A DNA stretch of 64,000 bases from Sediminimonas qiaohouensis DSM 21189 (GCF_000423645.1 NZ_AUIJ01000001.1:1-64000), one strand, 5' to 3'. Numbered from the stretch's first letter, positions 1 through 10,413 are shown. The notes: generated by a model from the letters alone, not told the origin. A program made the numbers and translations.

Positions 1-234
1 TTCCATCTCCTCAGCAAGCTCTACGAGCGAACCAGTGTCATCATCACCACCAATCTGAGCTTCAGCGAATGGGCCACGGTCTTCGGCGATGCCAAGATGA
101 CCACCGCCCTGCTCGATCGTCTCACCCATCGCTGCCATATCCTGGAGACGGGCAATGACAGCTATCGGTTCAAAGCCAGCTCTGAGATCGCGAAAAAGAA
201 ACGAAAGGAGACAACCGCATTGACGCCATCATGA
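1..234 (+). CDS. istB: IstB-like ATP-binding transposition helper, C-terminal fragment
   Basis: The reading frame is open from base 1 and ends with TGA at 232-234, giving 77 residues of a longer protein. The sequence reads [17 protein letters not shown], then a [11 protein letters not shown] pattern. That is the sensor and C-terminal part of the AAA+ helper IstB (the TTNL sensor-1 region, then a DRLxHR arginine motif). In IS21 transposition IstB acts with the IstA transposase in target selection. The Lys-rich end (KKKRKE) is normal for the family. The 5' part is cut off by the window edge, so intactness cannot be judged. Confidence 0.85.
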   Translation, partial: FHLLSKLYERTSVIITTNLSFSEWATVFGDAKMTTALLDRLTHRCHILETGNDSYRFKASSEIAKKKRKETTALTPS

Positions 235-257
235 CGCGCAGAACATAATAACTGGGT

Positions 258-302
258 GGGTCAAATCTCGGTGACAATGCCGGGTCAGGTCTCAGTGACA
301 AT
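258..302 (+). repeat. Direct repeats at the IS21 right end
   Basis: Two 21-nt copies lie at 258-278 and 282-302. They share GGGTCA, CTC and GTGACAAT and match at 18 of 21 positions, with a 24-nt period. Multiple terminal repeats like these are the usual IstA-binding sites of IS21-family ends. Confidence 0.7.
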
Positions 303-383
303 CAACACACATTATGCTATCAAAGGAGCGGCACCAAACCGCGACAGGTCCACAGGTGGTACACCCATATTGGGAGACAACAG

Positions 384-782
384 GTGGCAAGAATGCCTGA
401 TTTCTTTGAAAATGGTGATGACAAGAGGCCAGCTACAAATGAGAAAATTAGCGAGCTGATCCACGCTGTGGAGGAACTCAACAATGGTCTGGTTCCGACT
501 GGGTGGGATGGCATTGATTACACTAGAGATGATGCCGAGCAGTTGGTTCGAAATGCTAAGATTGATGAGCTAATTGCTGAACTTCAGTCGATCACGGACG
601 GTCTGGCTATCGAGATACAATCCAATACTGAAACCCAAAGCTCTGGTATCGAGATAGGAAACGCAATCACTGCGTGGCTAAACGAGATTAACACTAGGGT
701 AATAGGCATAGGATTCGGTCTCATGCTTCTGACTCTTTCCGCAAACATCTTGCTCGGCTTTATCCTTTGGCGATCGTGGTAA
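384..782 (+). CDS. Hypothetical protein with C-terminal membrane anchor
   Basis: This 132-residue protein is not recognised. Residues 1-100 are acidic and hydrophilic with a likely helical heptad pattern (EKISELIHAVEELNNGL, KIDELIAELQSITDGL). Residues about 106-128 form one hydrophobic segment ending in RSW, so it looks like a tail-anchored or bitopic membrane protein. GTG at 384 is preferred because GGGAGA lies 6 nt upstream; ATG at 393 is an alternative. Its codons (AAT, AGA, TTA/CTA) are clearly AT-richer than those of all neighbours, and it begins only about 75 nt after the IS end, so it is probably horizontally acquired. It shares the terminator at 813-840 with the nuo/rnj transcript. 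Confidence 0.55.
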   Translation: MARMPDFFENGDDKRPATNEKISELIHAVEELNNGLVPTGWDGIDYTRDDAEQLVRNAKIDELIAELQSITDGLAIEIQSNTETQSSGIEIGNAITAWLNEINTRVIGIGFGLMLLTLSANILLGFILWRSW

Positions 783-812
783 AGCGCGGCCAAGCCACCC
801 CCCGCACAACAA

Positions 813-840
813 AAGGCCCCCGGTCATCACCGGGGGCCTT
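813..840. terminator. Bidirectional intrinsic terminator
   Basis: A perfect 12-bp stem (AAGGCCCCCGGT pairing with ACCGGGGGCCTT) closes a CATC loop. Read on the minus strand it is followed by TTTT, so it should terminate the rnj end of the nuo transcript. Read on the plus strand it ends the orphan gene at 384. Confidence 0.85.
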
Positions 841-945
841 GTCATTTCTCCTGATGATCGGCCCACTACGCCCCCAACGTCCGGCCATACAAACCCGACC
901 CGATACGCAATTGACTCACTAAAACAACGCCTTACCGTTACCGCA

Positions 946-2613
946 TCACTGCAGCCGGCTGATCACCACGGTCACCTCGGGCTTTTTGCCGATCTCGTTC
1001 TGGGCGCTGTTGCGCACGATCCGCCGTAGCCCCTCCTCCAGCTTGTCATCATCGGCCAGCGTCCGGCCATCCGCGCGGCCAAGGAACTGCTGCAGGTCCT
1101 CCTCCAGGACATCGACCAGCGGCGCGTTCGAGCTTCCGGTTTCCGCCAGGCCGCGCAGCTCGCACCACGGCTCGCCCAGCGGCTCGCCTTCCTCATCGAT
1201 GATCAGCGTCACCAGAACATGACCATTGAGGGCCATCCGGATGCGATCGCGCACGATCCCGTCCATGGCCCCGTATTGCACGCTTCCATCCAGATAGGTG
1301 CGGCCCGTATCGACATACCCGGCCACCTTGGGCGCGTTGCCGCTCAGGTCCACCATCATGCCGTTGACCGCCACGATGGATTGCAGGCCCTTGCCCTCGG
1401 CCACCTTGGAATGCTCGCGAAGGTGGCGATGCTCGCCATGCATCGGGATGATGATCTGCGGCTGGATCAGGTCGTGCACCTGCTCCAGGTCCGGGCGGTT
1501 CGCGTGGCCCGAGACATGGTAGTGCCCCATTGAATCATCCACCACATCAACACCCTTTTCGCTGAACTGGTTAACGATACGGATCACGCCCCGCTCATTG
1601 CCCGGGATCGTCTTGGACGAGAACAGGAAGGTATCGCCCTCCTTCAAGGTGATCCCCTGGTACTTGCCGGCGGCCAGCTGCGCACTGGCCGCGCGCCGCT
1701 CCCCCTGGCTGCCGGTCACGATCAGCATCAGGCTCTCGCGGGGCACATCCTTGGCCTCTTCGGGGCTGATGACGGCGGGAAAGCTCTTCAAAACGCCGGT
1801 CTCGATCGCGGCCTCGATCATCCGCCGCATCGCCCGCCCCATCAGGCAGATCGAGCGCCCGGCCCGCTCCGCCGCCTCGGCCAGCGTCTTGACCCGCGCC
1901 ACGTTGCTGGCGAAGGTCGTCGCCACCACCATGCCGGGGCGCGACGCGATCAGCTCTTCAATCGGCTCCGCCACGCTGCTTTCCGAGCGTCCCTCGTGCA
2001 GGTTGAAAACGTTGGTTGAATCGCACACCAGCGCCTTCACCCCCACGGCGCCGATCTCGGCGTAGAGGTCCGGATCGAACGCCTCGCCCACGCTGGGGTT
2101 GTCGTCTAGCTTGAAATCGCCGCTGTGCACGACGCGCCCGCCGGGCGTGTCGATCACCAGGGCCGAGCTTTCGGGGATCGAATGCGAGATCGGCAAGAAC
2201 CCCACGCTGAACGGCCCCACCGTGGTCGTTTCCGGCCACGGCGACACGGTTTTCACCGCCTTCTCGGAATAGCCGAACTCGGCCATCTTGCGCCGCGCAA
2301 TGTTGCTGGTGAACGCGCGCGCATATATCGGCGCGCCCAGGCGATCATACAGATGCCCCACCGCGCCGACGTGGTCCTCGTGCGCGTGGGTGATGAAGAT
2401 GGCCTCGAGCCGGTCGCGCCGCTCCTCCAGCCACGCGATATCGGGCAGGATCAGGTCCACCCCCGGCGTGGTATCCATATCCGGAAACGTCACGCCCAGA
2501 TCAACCAGGATCAGGCGTTCCTGATCCTCGGGGCCGTATCCGTAAACGTAGGCGTTCATGCCAACCTCCCCCGCGCCTCCGAGGGGAAGATAGATCAGTC
2601 TTTCGCTGCTCAT
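946..2613 (-). CDS. rnj: Ribonuclease J
   Basis: This 555-residue metallo-beta-lactamase/beta-CASP nuclease combines 5'-3' exonuclease and endonuclease activity and serves in rRNA and mRNA processing where RNase J is present. The N-terminal metal site HAHEDH is at residues 76-81. A second metal ligand region (SGDFK) follows, and the beta-CASP region carries the ATTFASN and VTGSQGE motifs. A later histidine motif (MHGEHRHL) closes the active site, and the C-terminal domain is of normal length. The start overlaps the stop of coaX by 4 nt. It is the last gene of the long minus-strand run that begins at nuoA. The link with birA and coaX is commonly seen in Rhodobacteraceae. Confidence 0.95.
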   Translation of the reverse strand: MSSERLIYLPLGGAGEVGMNAYVYGYGPEDQERLILVDLGVTFPDMDTTPGVDLILPDIAWLEERRDRLEAIFITHAHEDHVGAVGHLYDRLGAPIYARAFTSNIARRKMAEFGYSEKAVKTVSPWPETTTVGPFSVGFLPISHSIPESSALVIDTPGGRVVHSGDFKLDDNPSVGEAFDPDLYAEIGAVGVKALVCDSTNVFNLHEGRSESSVAEPIEELIASRPGMVVATTFASNVARVKTLAEAAERAGRSICLMGRAMRRMIEAAIETGVLKSFPAVISPEEAKDVPRESLMLIVTGSQGERRAASAQLAAGKYQGITLKEGDTFLFSSKTIPGNERGVIRIVNQFSEKGVDVVDDSMGHYHVSGHANRPDLEQVHDLIQPQIIIPMHGEHRHLREHSKVAEGKGLQSIVAVNGMMVDLSGNAPKVAGYVDTGRTYLDGSVQYGAMDGIVRDRIRMALNGHVLVTLIIDEEGEPLGEPWCELRGLAETGSSNAPLVDVLEEDLQQFLGRADGRTLADDDKLEEGLRRIVRNSAQNEIGKKPEVTVVISRLQ

Positions 2614-3389
2614 ATGTTGTCTTGGTCCTTGTTGTATTGATGAATGACCGTCAGGCCATGAATTGTCAGATGTTCGTCAAAATGGTCGAACAGGGTATCG
2701 CCCTGCCCAAAAAGAGGGGCCAGTCCGCCCGTCGACACGATGGTCATCGGCCGGTCGTATTCCGCGCGGATCTGCTCGCAAATCCCGCGCACCAGGCCCA
2801 CATAGCCCCAAAACACGCCGGATTGCATACAGGCGACCGTGTTGGTACCGATCACCTTTTGCGGCTTGGTCACGTCCACATGCGGCAGCGCGGCAGCCAT
2901 CTCGTGCAGCGCCTGAAGGCTCAGGTTGACCCCCGGCGCGATCGCCCCGCCAACATAGGCGCCGTCATGGGCAACCACGTCGAACGTCGTGGCGGTGCCG
3001 AAATCCACGACGATCAGGTCGCCGCCGTAGCGGTCATATGCCCCCGCCGCATTGACCAGCCTGTCGGGCCCGACCGTCGTGCCCTCGTCCACGCGCGGGT
3101 AAACGGGCAGCAGGCATTCGGGCTTGCCTACCACCAACGGGCGGCAGTTGAAATAGCGATCGGCCAGAACGCGCAGATTGAACACCACGCGCGGCACGGT
3201 CGAGCTGATGATCACCGCGTTGATATCCAGCGGAATGCGATGATGGTTCAGCAGGGTGCTGATCCAGACATAGTACTGATCCGCCGTACGCTGATGCTCG
3301 GTCGAGGTGCGCAGGATACAGCGAAACCGTTCGCCATCCCAGATCGAAAAAACCGTGTTGGTGTTGCCGCAGTCAATCGCCAGAAGCAT
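2610..3389 (-). CDS. coaX: Type III pantothenate kinase
   Basis: A 259-residue CoaX enzyme phosphorylates pantothenate in the first step of coenzyme A synthesis. It belongs to the ASKHA fold. The N-terminal phosphate loop DCGNT lies at residues 6-10, GPDR at 107-110 and DFGTATT at 129-135, all hallmarks of type III enzymes, which are not inhibited by CoA. The gene overlaps rnj by 4 nt and starts 22 nt after birA, which places cofactor genes directly behind the complex I operon. Confidence 0.95.
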   Translation of the reverse strand: MLLAIDCGNTNTVFSIWDGERFRCILRTSTEHQRTADQYYVWISTLLNHHRIPLDINAVIISSTVPRVVFNLRVLADRYFNCRPLVVGKPECLLPVYPRVDEGTTVGPDRLVNAAGAYDRYGGDLIVVDFGTATTFDVVAHDGAYVGGAIAPGVNLSLQALHEMAAALPHVDVTKPQKVIGTNTVACMQSGVFWGYVGLVRGICEQIRAEYDRPMTIVSTGGLAPLFGQGDTLFDHFDEHLTIHGLTVIHQYNKDQDNI

Positions 3390-3411
3390 AGTGCGCTCCT
3401 TTCAGCCACAT

Positions 3412-4161
3412 TCAGAAAAACACATCCGCCGCCGCGATCACTTTGCGACCTTCGGCTGTAGATAGGACAAGTTGGCCGCTCGCGTCCACCGTCTCGAATA
3501 CGCCGGTGATTTCCTCGCCGGGGAGCCGCGCCGTGATCACCTCGCCCAGGCGCGCAGCCCGCTCCAGCCAGGCCTGCCGCAACGGGGCGAATCCGAATTG
3601 CCGCAGCCGCGTCTCGTGGTCCGCGTAGGCCCCGGCCAACAGCGTCAGAAATTCCTCGGGCGGCACATGCGCGCCCGCTTCCTGCGCAAGGGCGACCGGC
3701 CGCAAGGCCCCGGCCTCCACCGCGTCCTCAGGCGGCGCCTCCGCAAGGTTGACGCCGATCCCTATAGCCAGCGCAGGCGCCGCTCCCTGCCGCGATATCG
3801 ACTCCAGCAATATGCCAGCCACCTTGCCACCATTCAGCAACACGTCGTTCGGCCATTTTACCGCGAACGGGTCAATCCGCCCGGTTGCCGCGACGAACGC
3901 ATCGAACAGCGCGAGCGATGCCACGAAAGACCGCAACGCCGCCAACACCCCCGGTGTCACATCCGGCAACACCAGCGTGGCCGCGAAATTGCCCTTGGGA
4001 TGGGACCAGGTCCGCCCCCGGCGGCCGCGTGCGGCGCTTTGATGATGGGCAAAGATCCAGGTCGGCGCGGCCACCTCGCCAACGCGGCGCACCGCTTCGT
4101 CCAGCGTGCTATCGACCTCGGCCAGAATGATCCGATCATATCCCGGGGGCCACTCTGTCAC
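3412..4161 (-). CDS. birA: Biotin--[acetyl-CoA-carboxylase] ligase
   Basis: This 249-residue protein activates biotin with ATP and attaches it to biotin carboxyl carrier domains. The biotinyl-AMP binding loop RGRRGRTW is at residues 45-52, followed by KWPNDVLLNGGKVAGIL with the catalytic Lys, and a small C-terminal SH3-like domain. There is no N-terminal helix-turn-helix, so unlike E. coli BirA it should be an enzyme only and not a repressor. Likely substrates in this genome include the methylcrotonyl-CoA carboxylase alpha subunit encoded at 24149-26104. It is separated from nuoN by about 108 nt containing the 32-nt repeat. Confidence 0.93.
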   Translation of the reverse strand: MTEWPPGYDRIILAEVDSTLDEAVRRVGEVAAPTWIFAHHQSAARGRRGRTWSHPKGNFAATLVLPDVTPGVLAALRSFVASLALFDAFVAATGRIDPFAVKWPNDVLLNGGKVAGILLESISRQGAAPALAIGIGVNLAEAPPEDAVEAGALRPVALAQEAGAHVPPEEFLTLLAGAYADHETRLRQFGFAPLRQAWLERAARLGEVITARLPGEEITGVFETVDASGQLVLSTAEGRKVIAAADVFF

Positions 4162-4173
4162 GCGGGCCGCCTC

Positions 4174-4205
4174 TTCATCTTGCCAAAAATACTCCCGCCG
4201 GAGGC
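4174..4205 (+). repeat. 32-nt interspersed repeat, copy 1
   Basis: Located in the nuoN-birA gap. It runs from TTCATCTTGCC through an A-rich centre to ACTCCCGCCGGAGGC, whose last part can form a small hairpin (CTCC-CGCC-GGAG). Two further copies are at 18440-18471 (inverted) and 26138-26169. Confidence 0.8.
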
Positions 4206-4269
4206 CCGGACTATGCGGCGCACGCTCCGCCTGGGCGCGCGCGCTGCATCCCGGCCTCTCCTGTGCGGA

Positions 4270-5709
4270 TCAGTTGACAAGCGTCGCAGCCGCGGCCGCC
4301 GCCGCGCCTTCGATACCGAAGAGATTCACGACCCCGATGACCATGGCCGCGGCCGACGCCGCAAGGAACCCCCACAGAACCGGCGATTGCCCGGTTTCCA
4401 GCGCCTCGCCCTCTTCGCCGAAATACATGTAGTAGACGATCCGCAGATAATAAAACGCGCCGATCACCGAGGCGACGACACCGGCCACCGCCAACCAGGC
4501 CAAACCGGCCTCGTAAGCCGCGCGCAGCACGTAGAACTTGCCGAAGAACCCCACCAGCGGCGGCACGCCCGCGAGGCTGAACATCAGGATCAGCATTGCC
4601 AGTGCCCGGCCCGGCTCTTGTTTGGCATACATGTTCAGGCTTGCGATATCCGTCACCGGCTGGCCGTCGCGCTCCATAGACATGATGAACGCGAAGGTGC
4701 CCACGTTCATTGTCACGTAGATCGCCATGTAGATCAACATCGCCTGCACGCCGAACACGGTCCCGGCCGCAAGCCCCATCAGGGCATAGCCCATATGTGC
4801 GATCGACGAATACGCCATCAGCCGCTTGATGTTGGTCTGTCCGATGGCGGCAAACGCGCCCAGGAACATCGACAATACCGACAGCACCGCGATCACCTGG
4901 CCCCAGTCGCCGCTGACGCCGCCGAAGGCATCATGCAGAACCCGCGCCAACAGCGCCATCGCGGCCACCTTTGGCGCGGTCGCAAAGAACGCTGTGATCG
5001 GGGTCGGCGCGCCCTCGTAGACATCGGGTGTCCACATGTGAAACGGCACCGCCGACACCTTGAACGCCAACCCGGAAATCACGAATACCAGCCCGAACAG
5101 CAGACCGATCGCGGTGTGTCCCTCGCCAGCGGCCACGATGATGCCTTCAAAGCCCGTGGTCCCGGCAAAGCCGTAGACCAGCGACGCACCATAGAGCAGC
5201 AACCCCGAGCTAAGCGCCCCCAGCACGAAGTATTTCAGGCCCGCCTCGGTCGATTTCACGCTATCACGGCGCAGCGCCGCAACCACGTAAAGCGCCAGCG
5301 ATTGCAGCTCCAGCCCCATGTAAAGCGCGATCAGATCGCCCGCGCTGACCATCATCATCATGCCGGCCACGCTGAGCGCGACAAGGATCGGATACTCAAA
5401 GCGTAGCAAGTCGCGCCGGGCCATGTAGTCGCGGCTCATCACCAGAACAGCGGCGGCCGACAACAGGATCGCAACCTTCGCGAACCGGGCAAAGCCGTCG
5501 TCGTGGAACATCCCATGGAACGCGATGTTGGTGCCTTCGCCGGTCAACCCGATCCATGCCGCCAGCACCACCAAGAGCGCCGCCGTCAGCCATGTCAACG
5601 CCCTGGCCAGGGCATCCTTGCCCGTATAGGCCGCAACCAGCAGGGCCACCATCGCATAGACCGACAGCACCGCTTCGGGCAGGATAATGTTCAGATCAGC
5701 CTGGATCAT
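4270..5709 (-). CDS. nuoN: NADH-quinone oxidoreductase subunit N
   Basis: A 479-residue, about 14-helix antiporter-like subunit of the complex I membrane arm. It carries the proton-translocation motifs of the family, including the conserved Lys in helix 7 ([13 protein letters not shown]) and the broken-helix region ending in [14 protein letters not shown]. It is the last core nuo gene and follows nuoM with a 17-nt gap. The C-terminus ends in an Ala-rich stretch. Length is normal. Confidence 0.95.
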   Translation of the reverse strand: MIQADLNIILPEAVLSVYAMVALLVAAYTGKDALARALTWLTAALLVVLAAWIGLTGEGTNIAFHGMFHDDGFARFAKVAILLSAAAVLVMSRDYMARRDLLRFEYPILVALSVAGMMMMVSAGDLIALYMGLELQSLALYVVAALRRDSVKSTEAGLKYFVLGALSSGLLLYGASLVYGFAGTTGFEGIIVAAGEGHTAIGLLFGLVFVISGLAFKVSAVPFHMWTPDVYEGAPTPITAFFATAPKVAAMALLARVLHDAFGGVSGDWGQVIAVLSVLSMFLGAFAAIGQTNIKRLMAYSSIAHMGYALMGLAAGTVFGVQAMLIYMAIYVTMNVGTFAFIMSMERDGQPVTDIASLNMYAKQEPGRALAMLILMFSLAGVPPLVGFFGKFYVLRAAYEAGLAWLAVAGVVASVIGAFYYLRIVYYMYFGEEGEALETGQSPVLWGFLAASAAAMVIGVVNLFGIEGAAAAAAATLVN

Positions 5710-5726
5710 CGCTCAGGGCTCCCAGT

Positions 5727-7274
5727 TCAATGCGACGCGGCCACTTGCGTCGCCGGCTCAACGCCGGCGGCAAGCGCCGTATCATGGTTTTGGATCAGCG
5801 CCTCAACAGAGGGGCCGATGATATCGAGGGCCAGCGTCGGATAAACGCCCAGCAACAGGGTCATCGCCACCAGCGGCGCGAAAATGGCCTTCTCGCGGCG
5901 AGTCATATCGGTGATGGCGCGCAGCGATTCCTTGATCAGATCGCCCATCACAACCCGGCGATACAGCCACAGCGCATACGCCGCCGACAGGATCACGCCA
6001 CTGGCGGCCACCGCAGCCACCCATGTATTGGCCTGGAATATGCCGATCAGGGTCAGGAACTCACCGACAAAGCCACTGGTGCCCGGCAGGCCGACATTGG
6101 CCATCGTGAAGAACATGAAGATCAGCGCATAAGCCGGCATCCGGTTGACCAGCCCGCCATAGGCGTCGATCTCGCGCGTGTGCATCCGGTCATATATCAC
6201 GCCCACACACAGGAACAACGCCCCCGAGATGAAGCCGTGGCTGAGCATCTGGAAGATGGCGCCATCGACGCCCTGCTGGTTGGCCGCGAAAATGCCCATC
6301 GTGACATAGCCCATATGCGCGACCGAGCTGTAGGCGATCAGCTTTTTCATGTCCGCCTGCGCCAGCGCCACCAGCGATGTGTAGACGATCGCGATCGCCG
6401 ACAGCCACAGCACCAGGGGCGTCAGAACGTCGGCCCCGATCGGGAACATCGGCAGGCTGAACCGCAAGAAGCCGTAGCCACCCATCTTCAACAGGATCGC
6501 CGCCAGCACGACAGACCCCGCCGTCGGCGCCTGAACGTGCGCATCGGGCAGCCAGGTATGCACCGGCCACATCGGCATCTTGACGGCGAAACTGGCAAAG
6601 AAGGCCAGGAACATCAGCGTCTGCATGCCGCCCACGATCTGGATCCCCAGGATCGAGAACGTGCCCGCGTCGAACTGATGCGTCAGCAGCGTCGGGATAT
6701 CCGTGGTGCCCGCATCGGTGAACATCGCCACCATCGCAACCAGCATCAGCACCGAACCAAGGAAAGTGTAGAGGAAAAACTTGAAGCTGGCATAGATGCG
6801 GTCCTTGCCACCCCAGATCCCGATGATCAGGAACATCGGGATCAGGCCGCCCTCGAAGAACAGGTAGAACAGCACCAGGTCAAGCGCCATGAACACGCCC
6901 AGCATCAGCGTTTCCAACAGCAGGAAGGCGATCATGTATTCCTTGACGCGGGTCGTCACGTTCCACGACGCGGCGATGGTCAGCGGCATCATGAACGTCG
7001 TCAGCAGCACGAACAGAACGCTAATCCCGTCCACGCCCATCTTGTAGTTCAGGCCAAGAAGCCACTCGCGCTCTTCGACATACTGAAAGCCGGTGTTGCT
7101 TGGGTCGAACTCTGCCAGGATGAACAGCGATACCAGGAACGTGACGCTTGTCGCGATCAGGGCCAGCCACTTGGCGTTGCGCTGTGCGGCCTCGTCCTCG
7201 CCGCGCAGGAACAGCAGCAAGATGACCGCCGCCAACGCCGGAGTGAAGGTAACGATGGAAAGAAGATTATCCAT
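5727..7274 (-). CDS. nuoM: NADH-quinone oxidoreductase subunit M
   Basis: A 515-residue antiporter-like membrane subunit, one of the three proton channels of the complex I arm. Motifs include the helix-7 Lys region ([18 protein letters not shown]) and the discontinuous helix region [17 protein letters not shown]. The essential Glu of transmembrane helix 5 lies in the [13 protein letters not shown] segment. Its ATG at 7274 shares one base with the nuoL stop, implying translational coupling. Confidence 0.96.
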   Translation of the reverse strand: MDNLLSIVTFTPALAAVILLLFLRGEDEAAQRNAKWLALIATSVTFLVSLFILAEFDPSNTGFQYVEEREWLLGLNYKMGVDGISVLFVLLTTFMMPLTIAASWNVTTRVKEYMIAFLLLETLMLGVFMALDLVLFYLFFEGGLIPMFLIIGIWGGKDRIYASFKFFLYTFLGSVLMLVAMVAMFTDAGTTDIPTLLTHQFDAGTFSILGIQIVGGMQTLMFLAFFASFAVKMPMWPVHTWLPDAHVQAPTAGSVVLAAILLKMGGYGFLRFSLPMFPIGADVLTPLVLWLSAIAIVYTSLVALAQADMKKLIAYSSVAHMGYVTMGIFAANQQGVDGAIFQMLSHGFISGALFLCVGVIYDRMHTREIDAYGGLVNRMPAYALIFMFFTMANVGLPGTSGFVGEFLTLIGIFQANTWVAAVAASGVILSAAYALWLYRRVVMGDLIKESLRAITDMTRREKAIFAPLVAMTLLLGVYPTLALDIIGPSVEALIQNHDTALAAGVEPATQVAASH

Positions 7275-9397
7275 TATTCCGCCCCTCCGATGAGCGTCAT
7301 CCAGGTAACCAGAACCACGATGCCGATCACCATGGCAAAGGCGTAGGTAAAGATGTATCCCGATTGCGCCCGGCCCGCGAGGCGCGTCACGAAGGGCACG
7401 ATCCCCATCGCCACGCCGTTAAGCGCGCCGTCGATCACGCCGCCATCGCCGCGGCGCCACAGGAACCGGCCGATGGCCTTGGCGGGCCGCACGAAAATCA
7501 CGTCATACAACTCGTCGAAATACCACTTGTTGAGCAGAAACAGGTACAGCGGCCGCTGATTTTCCGCCAGCTTGCGCGGCAGTGCCGGGTTCACGATGTA
7601 GAACCAGTACGCCACCAGAAGACCGCCCAGCATCGCGATGAACGGGCTGACCTTCACCCATGCGGGCGAATGGTGGGCATCGTCCATGACATGATTGTCG
7701 GGGCCCATGTAGATCGCGCCCTGCGGGGCCATCGCGGGCGCCGCATCGGCGGCGTGGCCGTCTCCACCTGCCGCGGCGGCCTCATCGCCGTGGCCTGCGT
7801 CTTCCGCCGTGGCCGCTTCTTCGCCATGCTCTGCGCCTTCCCCGGCGGCGGCGGCGGCGTGCTGCTCGGGGATGCCGAAGAACCGGTTCACCTGCGCATG
7901 ATCCCCGAAAAAGCTGCCATACCAGACCATCCCGGAAAACACCGCGCCGAGCGCCAGAACACCAAGCGGCACCAGCATCACCATCGGGCTTTCGTGGGCG
8001 TGCTCGTGCGTGTGCTTGTCGCCGCGCGGCTTGCCCCAGAAGGTCATGAACATCAACCGCCAGCTATAGAAGCTGGTGAAGGCCGCCGCGATGACCAGCA
8101 TCCAGAACGCGTACCCGCCCTGCGTGCCAGCCCAAGCGCTTTCGATGATCGCGTCCTTGCTCAGGAACCCGGCAAACCCGATCGTGGTCAACGGAATGCC
8201 CACCCCGGTGATCGCCAACGTGCCGATCAGCATCGCCCAGAACGTCTTGGGCATCTTGTGACGCAATCCGCCGTAGTTGCGCATGTCCTGCTCGTGGTGC
8301 ATCCCGTGGATGACGGACCCGGCGCCGAGAAACAGCATCGCCTTGAAAAACGCGTGGGTCAGCAGGTGGAACATCGCCACCGAATAGACCCCCACGCCGG
8401 CCGCCACGAACATATAGCCAAGCTGGCTACAGGTCGAATAGGCGATCACGCGCTTGATGTCGTTTTGCACCAACCCCACGGTGGCCGCGAAAAACGCGGT
8501 CGTCGCGCCGATGAACACCACAACGTTCATCGCGTCGGGTGCATATTCCATCAGCGGCGACATGCGACACACCAGAAACACACCCGCCGTCACCATGGTT
8601 GCCGCGTGGATCAGCGCCGAAACCGGCGTCGGGCCCTCCATCGCGTCGGGCAACCACGTGTGCAGGAACAACTGCGCCGATTTGCCCATGGCCCCCACGA
8701 ACAGCAGGAAGGCAATCAGGTTCGCCGCGTTCCAGTCCGCCCAAAGGAACGAAAGCTGTGTCGTTGCCAGCTCCGGCGCCGCCGCGAATACGTCATCGAA
8801 CCGGATCGAGTCGGTCAGGAAGAACAGCGCCAGGATCCCAAGCGCAAAGCCGAAATCGCCCACGCGGTTGACGACGAACGCCTTGATCGCGGCCGCGTTG
8901 GCGGACGGCTTGCGATAGTAGAACCCGATCAGCAGGTAAGACGCCAGACCAACGCCTTCCCAGCCAAAGAACATCTGCACCAGGTTGTCGGAGGTCACCA
9001 GCATCAGCATCGCGAAGGTGAAGAACGACAGGTAGGCGAAGAACCTTGGCCTGTAGCTTTCGCGTTCGCTGAAGTTCTCGTCATGCGCCATGTAGCCCAT
9101 GGAATAGAGGTGCACCAGCGCCGACACCGTGGTCACGACGATCAACATGATCGCCGTCAGCCGGTCCAACCGGATCGCCCAATCGGCGCTGAGTGTGCCG
9201 CTTTCGATAAAACGCAGGATCGAAATGTGCTGCGTCACGCTGGCATCCAGCCCCAGGAACACGATCCACGAAAGCAGCATCGACAGGAACAGCAGCCCCG
9301 TGGTCAGCCACTGCGCGCCCTTGTCGCCGATGATCCGCCAACCGAACCCCGCGATGATGGCACCCACCAATGGCGCAAAAAGGATGATGCTTGTCAT
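7274..9397 (-). CDS. nuoL: NADH-quinone oxidoreductase subunit L, with His/Ala-rich insert
   Basis: A 707-residue distal antiporter subunit of complex I, which also supplies the long lateral helix that couples the membrane channels. Core motifs are present: [17 protein letters not shown] with the TM5 Glu, the helix-7 Lys region [20 protein letters not shown], and [15 protein letters not shown]. It is about 90 residues longer than E. coli NuoL. The extra length is mainly an Ala/Gly/Glu/His-rich segment at roughly residues 508-575, just before the last helices, preceded by a short His cluster (HTHEHAHE). The insert should lie outside the membrane. It starts 4 nt after nuoK. Confidence 0.96.
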   Translation of the reverse strand: MTSIILFAPLVGAIIAGFGWRIIGDKGAQWLTTGLLFLSMLLSWIVFLGLDASVTQHISILRFIESGTLSADWAIRLDRLTAIMLIVVTTVSALVHLYSMGYMAHDENFSERESYRPRFFAYLSFFTFAMLMLVTSDNLVQMFFGWEGVGLASYLLIGFYYRKPSANAAAIKAFVVNRVGDFGFALGILALFFLTDSIRFDDVFAAAPELATTQLSFLWADWNAANLIAFLLFVGAMGKSAQLFLHTWLPDAMEGPTPVSALIHAATMVTAGVFLVCRMSPLMEYAPDAMNVVVFIGATTAFFAATVGLVQNDIKRVIAYSTCSQLGYMFVAAGVGVYSVAMFHLLTHAFFKAMLFLGAGSVIHGMHHEQDMRNYGGLRHKMPKTFWAMLIGTLAITGVGIPLTTIGFAGFLSKDAIIESAWAGTQGGYAFWMLVIAAAFTSFYSWRLMFMTFWGKPRGDKHTHEHAHESPMVMLVPLGVLALGAVFSGMVWYGSFFGDHAQVNRFFGIPEQHAAAAAGEGAEHGEEAATAEDAGHGDEAAAAGGDGHAADAAPAMAPQGAIYMGPDNHVMDDAHHSPAWVKVSPFIAMLGGLLVAYWFYIVNPALPRKLAENQRPLYLFLLNKWYFDELYDVIFVRPAKAIGRFLWRRGDGGVIDGALNGVAMGIVPFVTRLAGRAQSGYIFTYAFAMVIGIVVLVTWMTLIGGAE

Positions 9398-9401
9398 GGT
9401 G

Positions 9402-9707
9402 TCAGCCTTTCATCACGTTGACGTCTTCCACGGCGATGGTGCCGCGGTTACGGAAGAAACAGACCAGAATGGCAAGCCCGATCGCCGCCTCGGCCGCGGC
9501 GACCGTCAAAACGAACAGCGCGAATATCTGCCCGACCAGGTCCCCCAGGAAGCTAGAGAAGGCCACGAGGTTGATATTCACCGCCAGCAGCATCAGCTCG
9601 ATCGACATGAGCAGGATGATGATGTTCTTGCGATTGAGGAAAAGCCCGAAGATCCCGATCACGAACAGGGCCGCGGCCACCGTCAGGTAATGTTCAAGTC
9701 CAATCAT
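9402..9707 (-). CDS. nuoK: NADH-quinone oxidoreductase subunit K
   Basis: A 101-residue, three-helix subunit homologous to MrpC. The conserved membrane Glu residues occur in [16 protein letters not shown] and in the third helix ([11 protein letters not shown]). It sits between nuoJ and nuoL in normal complex I order, with a 97-nt gap to nuoJ that holds a GC hairpin. Confidence 0.96.
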   Translation of the reverse strand: MIGLEHYLTVAAALFVIGIFGLFLNRKNIIILLMSIELMLLAVNINLVAFSSFLGDLVGQIFALFVLTVAAAEAAIGLAILVCFFRNRGTIAVEDVNVMKG

Positions 9708-9751
9708 TCTCGTCCCTCCGGGCCATGCCCGTTCGTCTTTTCATTTCACCG

Positions 9752-9770
9752 CCCCGGGTCTGTTCCGGGG
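9752..9770. other. Intra-operon hairpin between nuoJ and nuoK
   Basis: CCCCGG and CCGGGG enclose a 7-nt GTCTGTT loop inside the 97-nt nuoJ-nuoK gap. No T-run follows on the minus strand, so it is more likely an mRNA stability or processing element than a terminator. No other signal was seen in this gap apart from a Shine-Dalgarno-like GGAGGGA before nuoK. Confidence 0.45.
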
Positions 9771-9804
9771 TCGTTTGTCTTTCTGCCCAAGCGCGGCCAG
9801 GCGG

Positions 9805-10413
9805 CTACAGCCCCTGCCCCGGCTTGACGTCCTTCAACTCCATCGCCTTGGCCGGATCGCGGTACATCTGCGCCAGGATGTCCTGCCGCTTGATGTCCTG
9901 GCGGTGCCGCAGCGTCAGAACGATCGCCCCGATCATCGCCACCAGCAAGATCAGACCCGCCAACTGGAACAACAGGAAATAGCGATCGTAAAGCAACAGG
10001 CCCAAGGCGGCCGTGTTGGTGGTTTCGTCGGGGATCACCGCCGCGCGCGCCGCCTCGGCGCCATCGGCGGCCTGCCACACGCCGAACGCGATGCCGAACT
10101 GCATCAGCAACACCAGCCCGATCAACAGCGCCAGCGGCATGTACCGGGCCATTTCGGCCTTCAGCTCGGCAAAATCCACGTCCAGCATCATCACCACGAA
10201 CAGGAACAGAACCGCCACCGCGCCGACATAGACGATGATCAACAGCATCGCCACGAACTCGGCCCCAAGCAAAACGAACAGGCCTGCGGAGCTGATGAAG
10301 GCCAGGATGAGCCACAGAACCGAATGCACCGGGTTGCGGCTGATCACGGTGAACAGGCCCCCCGCAAGAACGCAGATCGCGAACAGGTAGAATGCCAGTG
10401 CTGCAATGGTCAT
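9805..10413 (-). CDS. nuoJ: NADH-quinone oxidoreductase subunit J
   Basis: A 202-residue, five-helix membrane subunit. The characteristic helix-3 region with its pi-bulge Gly and Tyr ([20 protein letters not shown]) is intact. The N-terminal [26 protein letters not shown] pattern is typical. The start codon overlaps the stop of the upstream decarboxylase-like gene by 4 nt. Confidence 0.96.
   Translation of the reverse strand: MTIAALAFYLFAICVLAGGLFTVISRNPVHSVLWLILAFISSAGLFVLLGAEFVAMLLIIVYVGAVAVLFLFVVMMLDVDFAELKAEMARYMPLALLIGLVLLMQFGIAFGVWQAADGAEAARAAVIPDETTNTAALGLLLYDRYFLLFQLAGLILLVAMIGAIVLTLRHRQDIKRQDILAQMYRDPAKAMELKDVKPGQGL

Larger units (their letters stand above)
1..307 (+). mobile_element. 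IS21-family insertion sequence, right end only
   Basis: The window opens inside an IS21-type element. The 3' end of an istB-like gene is followed by a short tail holding two near-identical copies of a GGGTCA...GTGACAAT motif, and the tail ends in CAATCAACA. IS21 elements typically carry several internal terminal repeats and finish in CA, so the outer boundary is probably near 307; the exact base is inferred. The istA gene and the left end lie outside the window. The insertion is close to the AT-richer orphan gene at 384, so this end of the window is probably a rearranged accessory junction. Confidence 0.75.

Noticed and set aside
3472-5406. Very long plus-strand open frame (644 codons) opposite birA and nuoN
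   Set aside because: An Arg/His/Gln-rich shadow frame produced by high-GC codon bias on the other strand. The same applies to the long plus-strand frames opposite nuoM, nuoL and nuoH.
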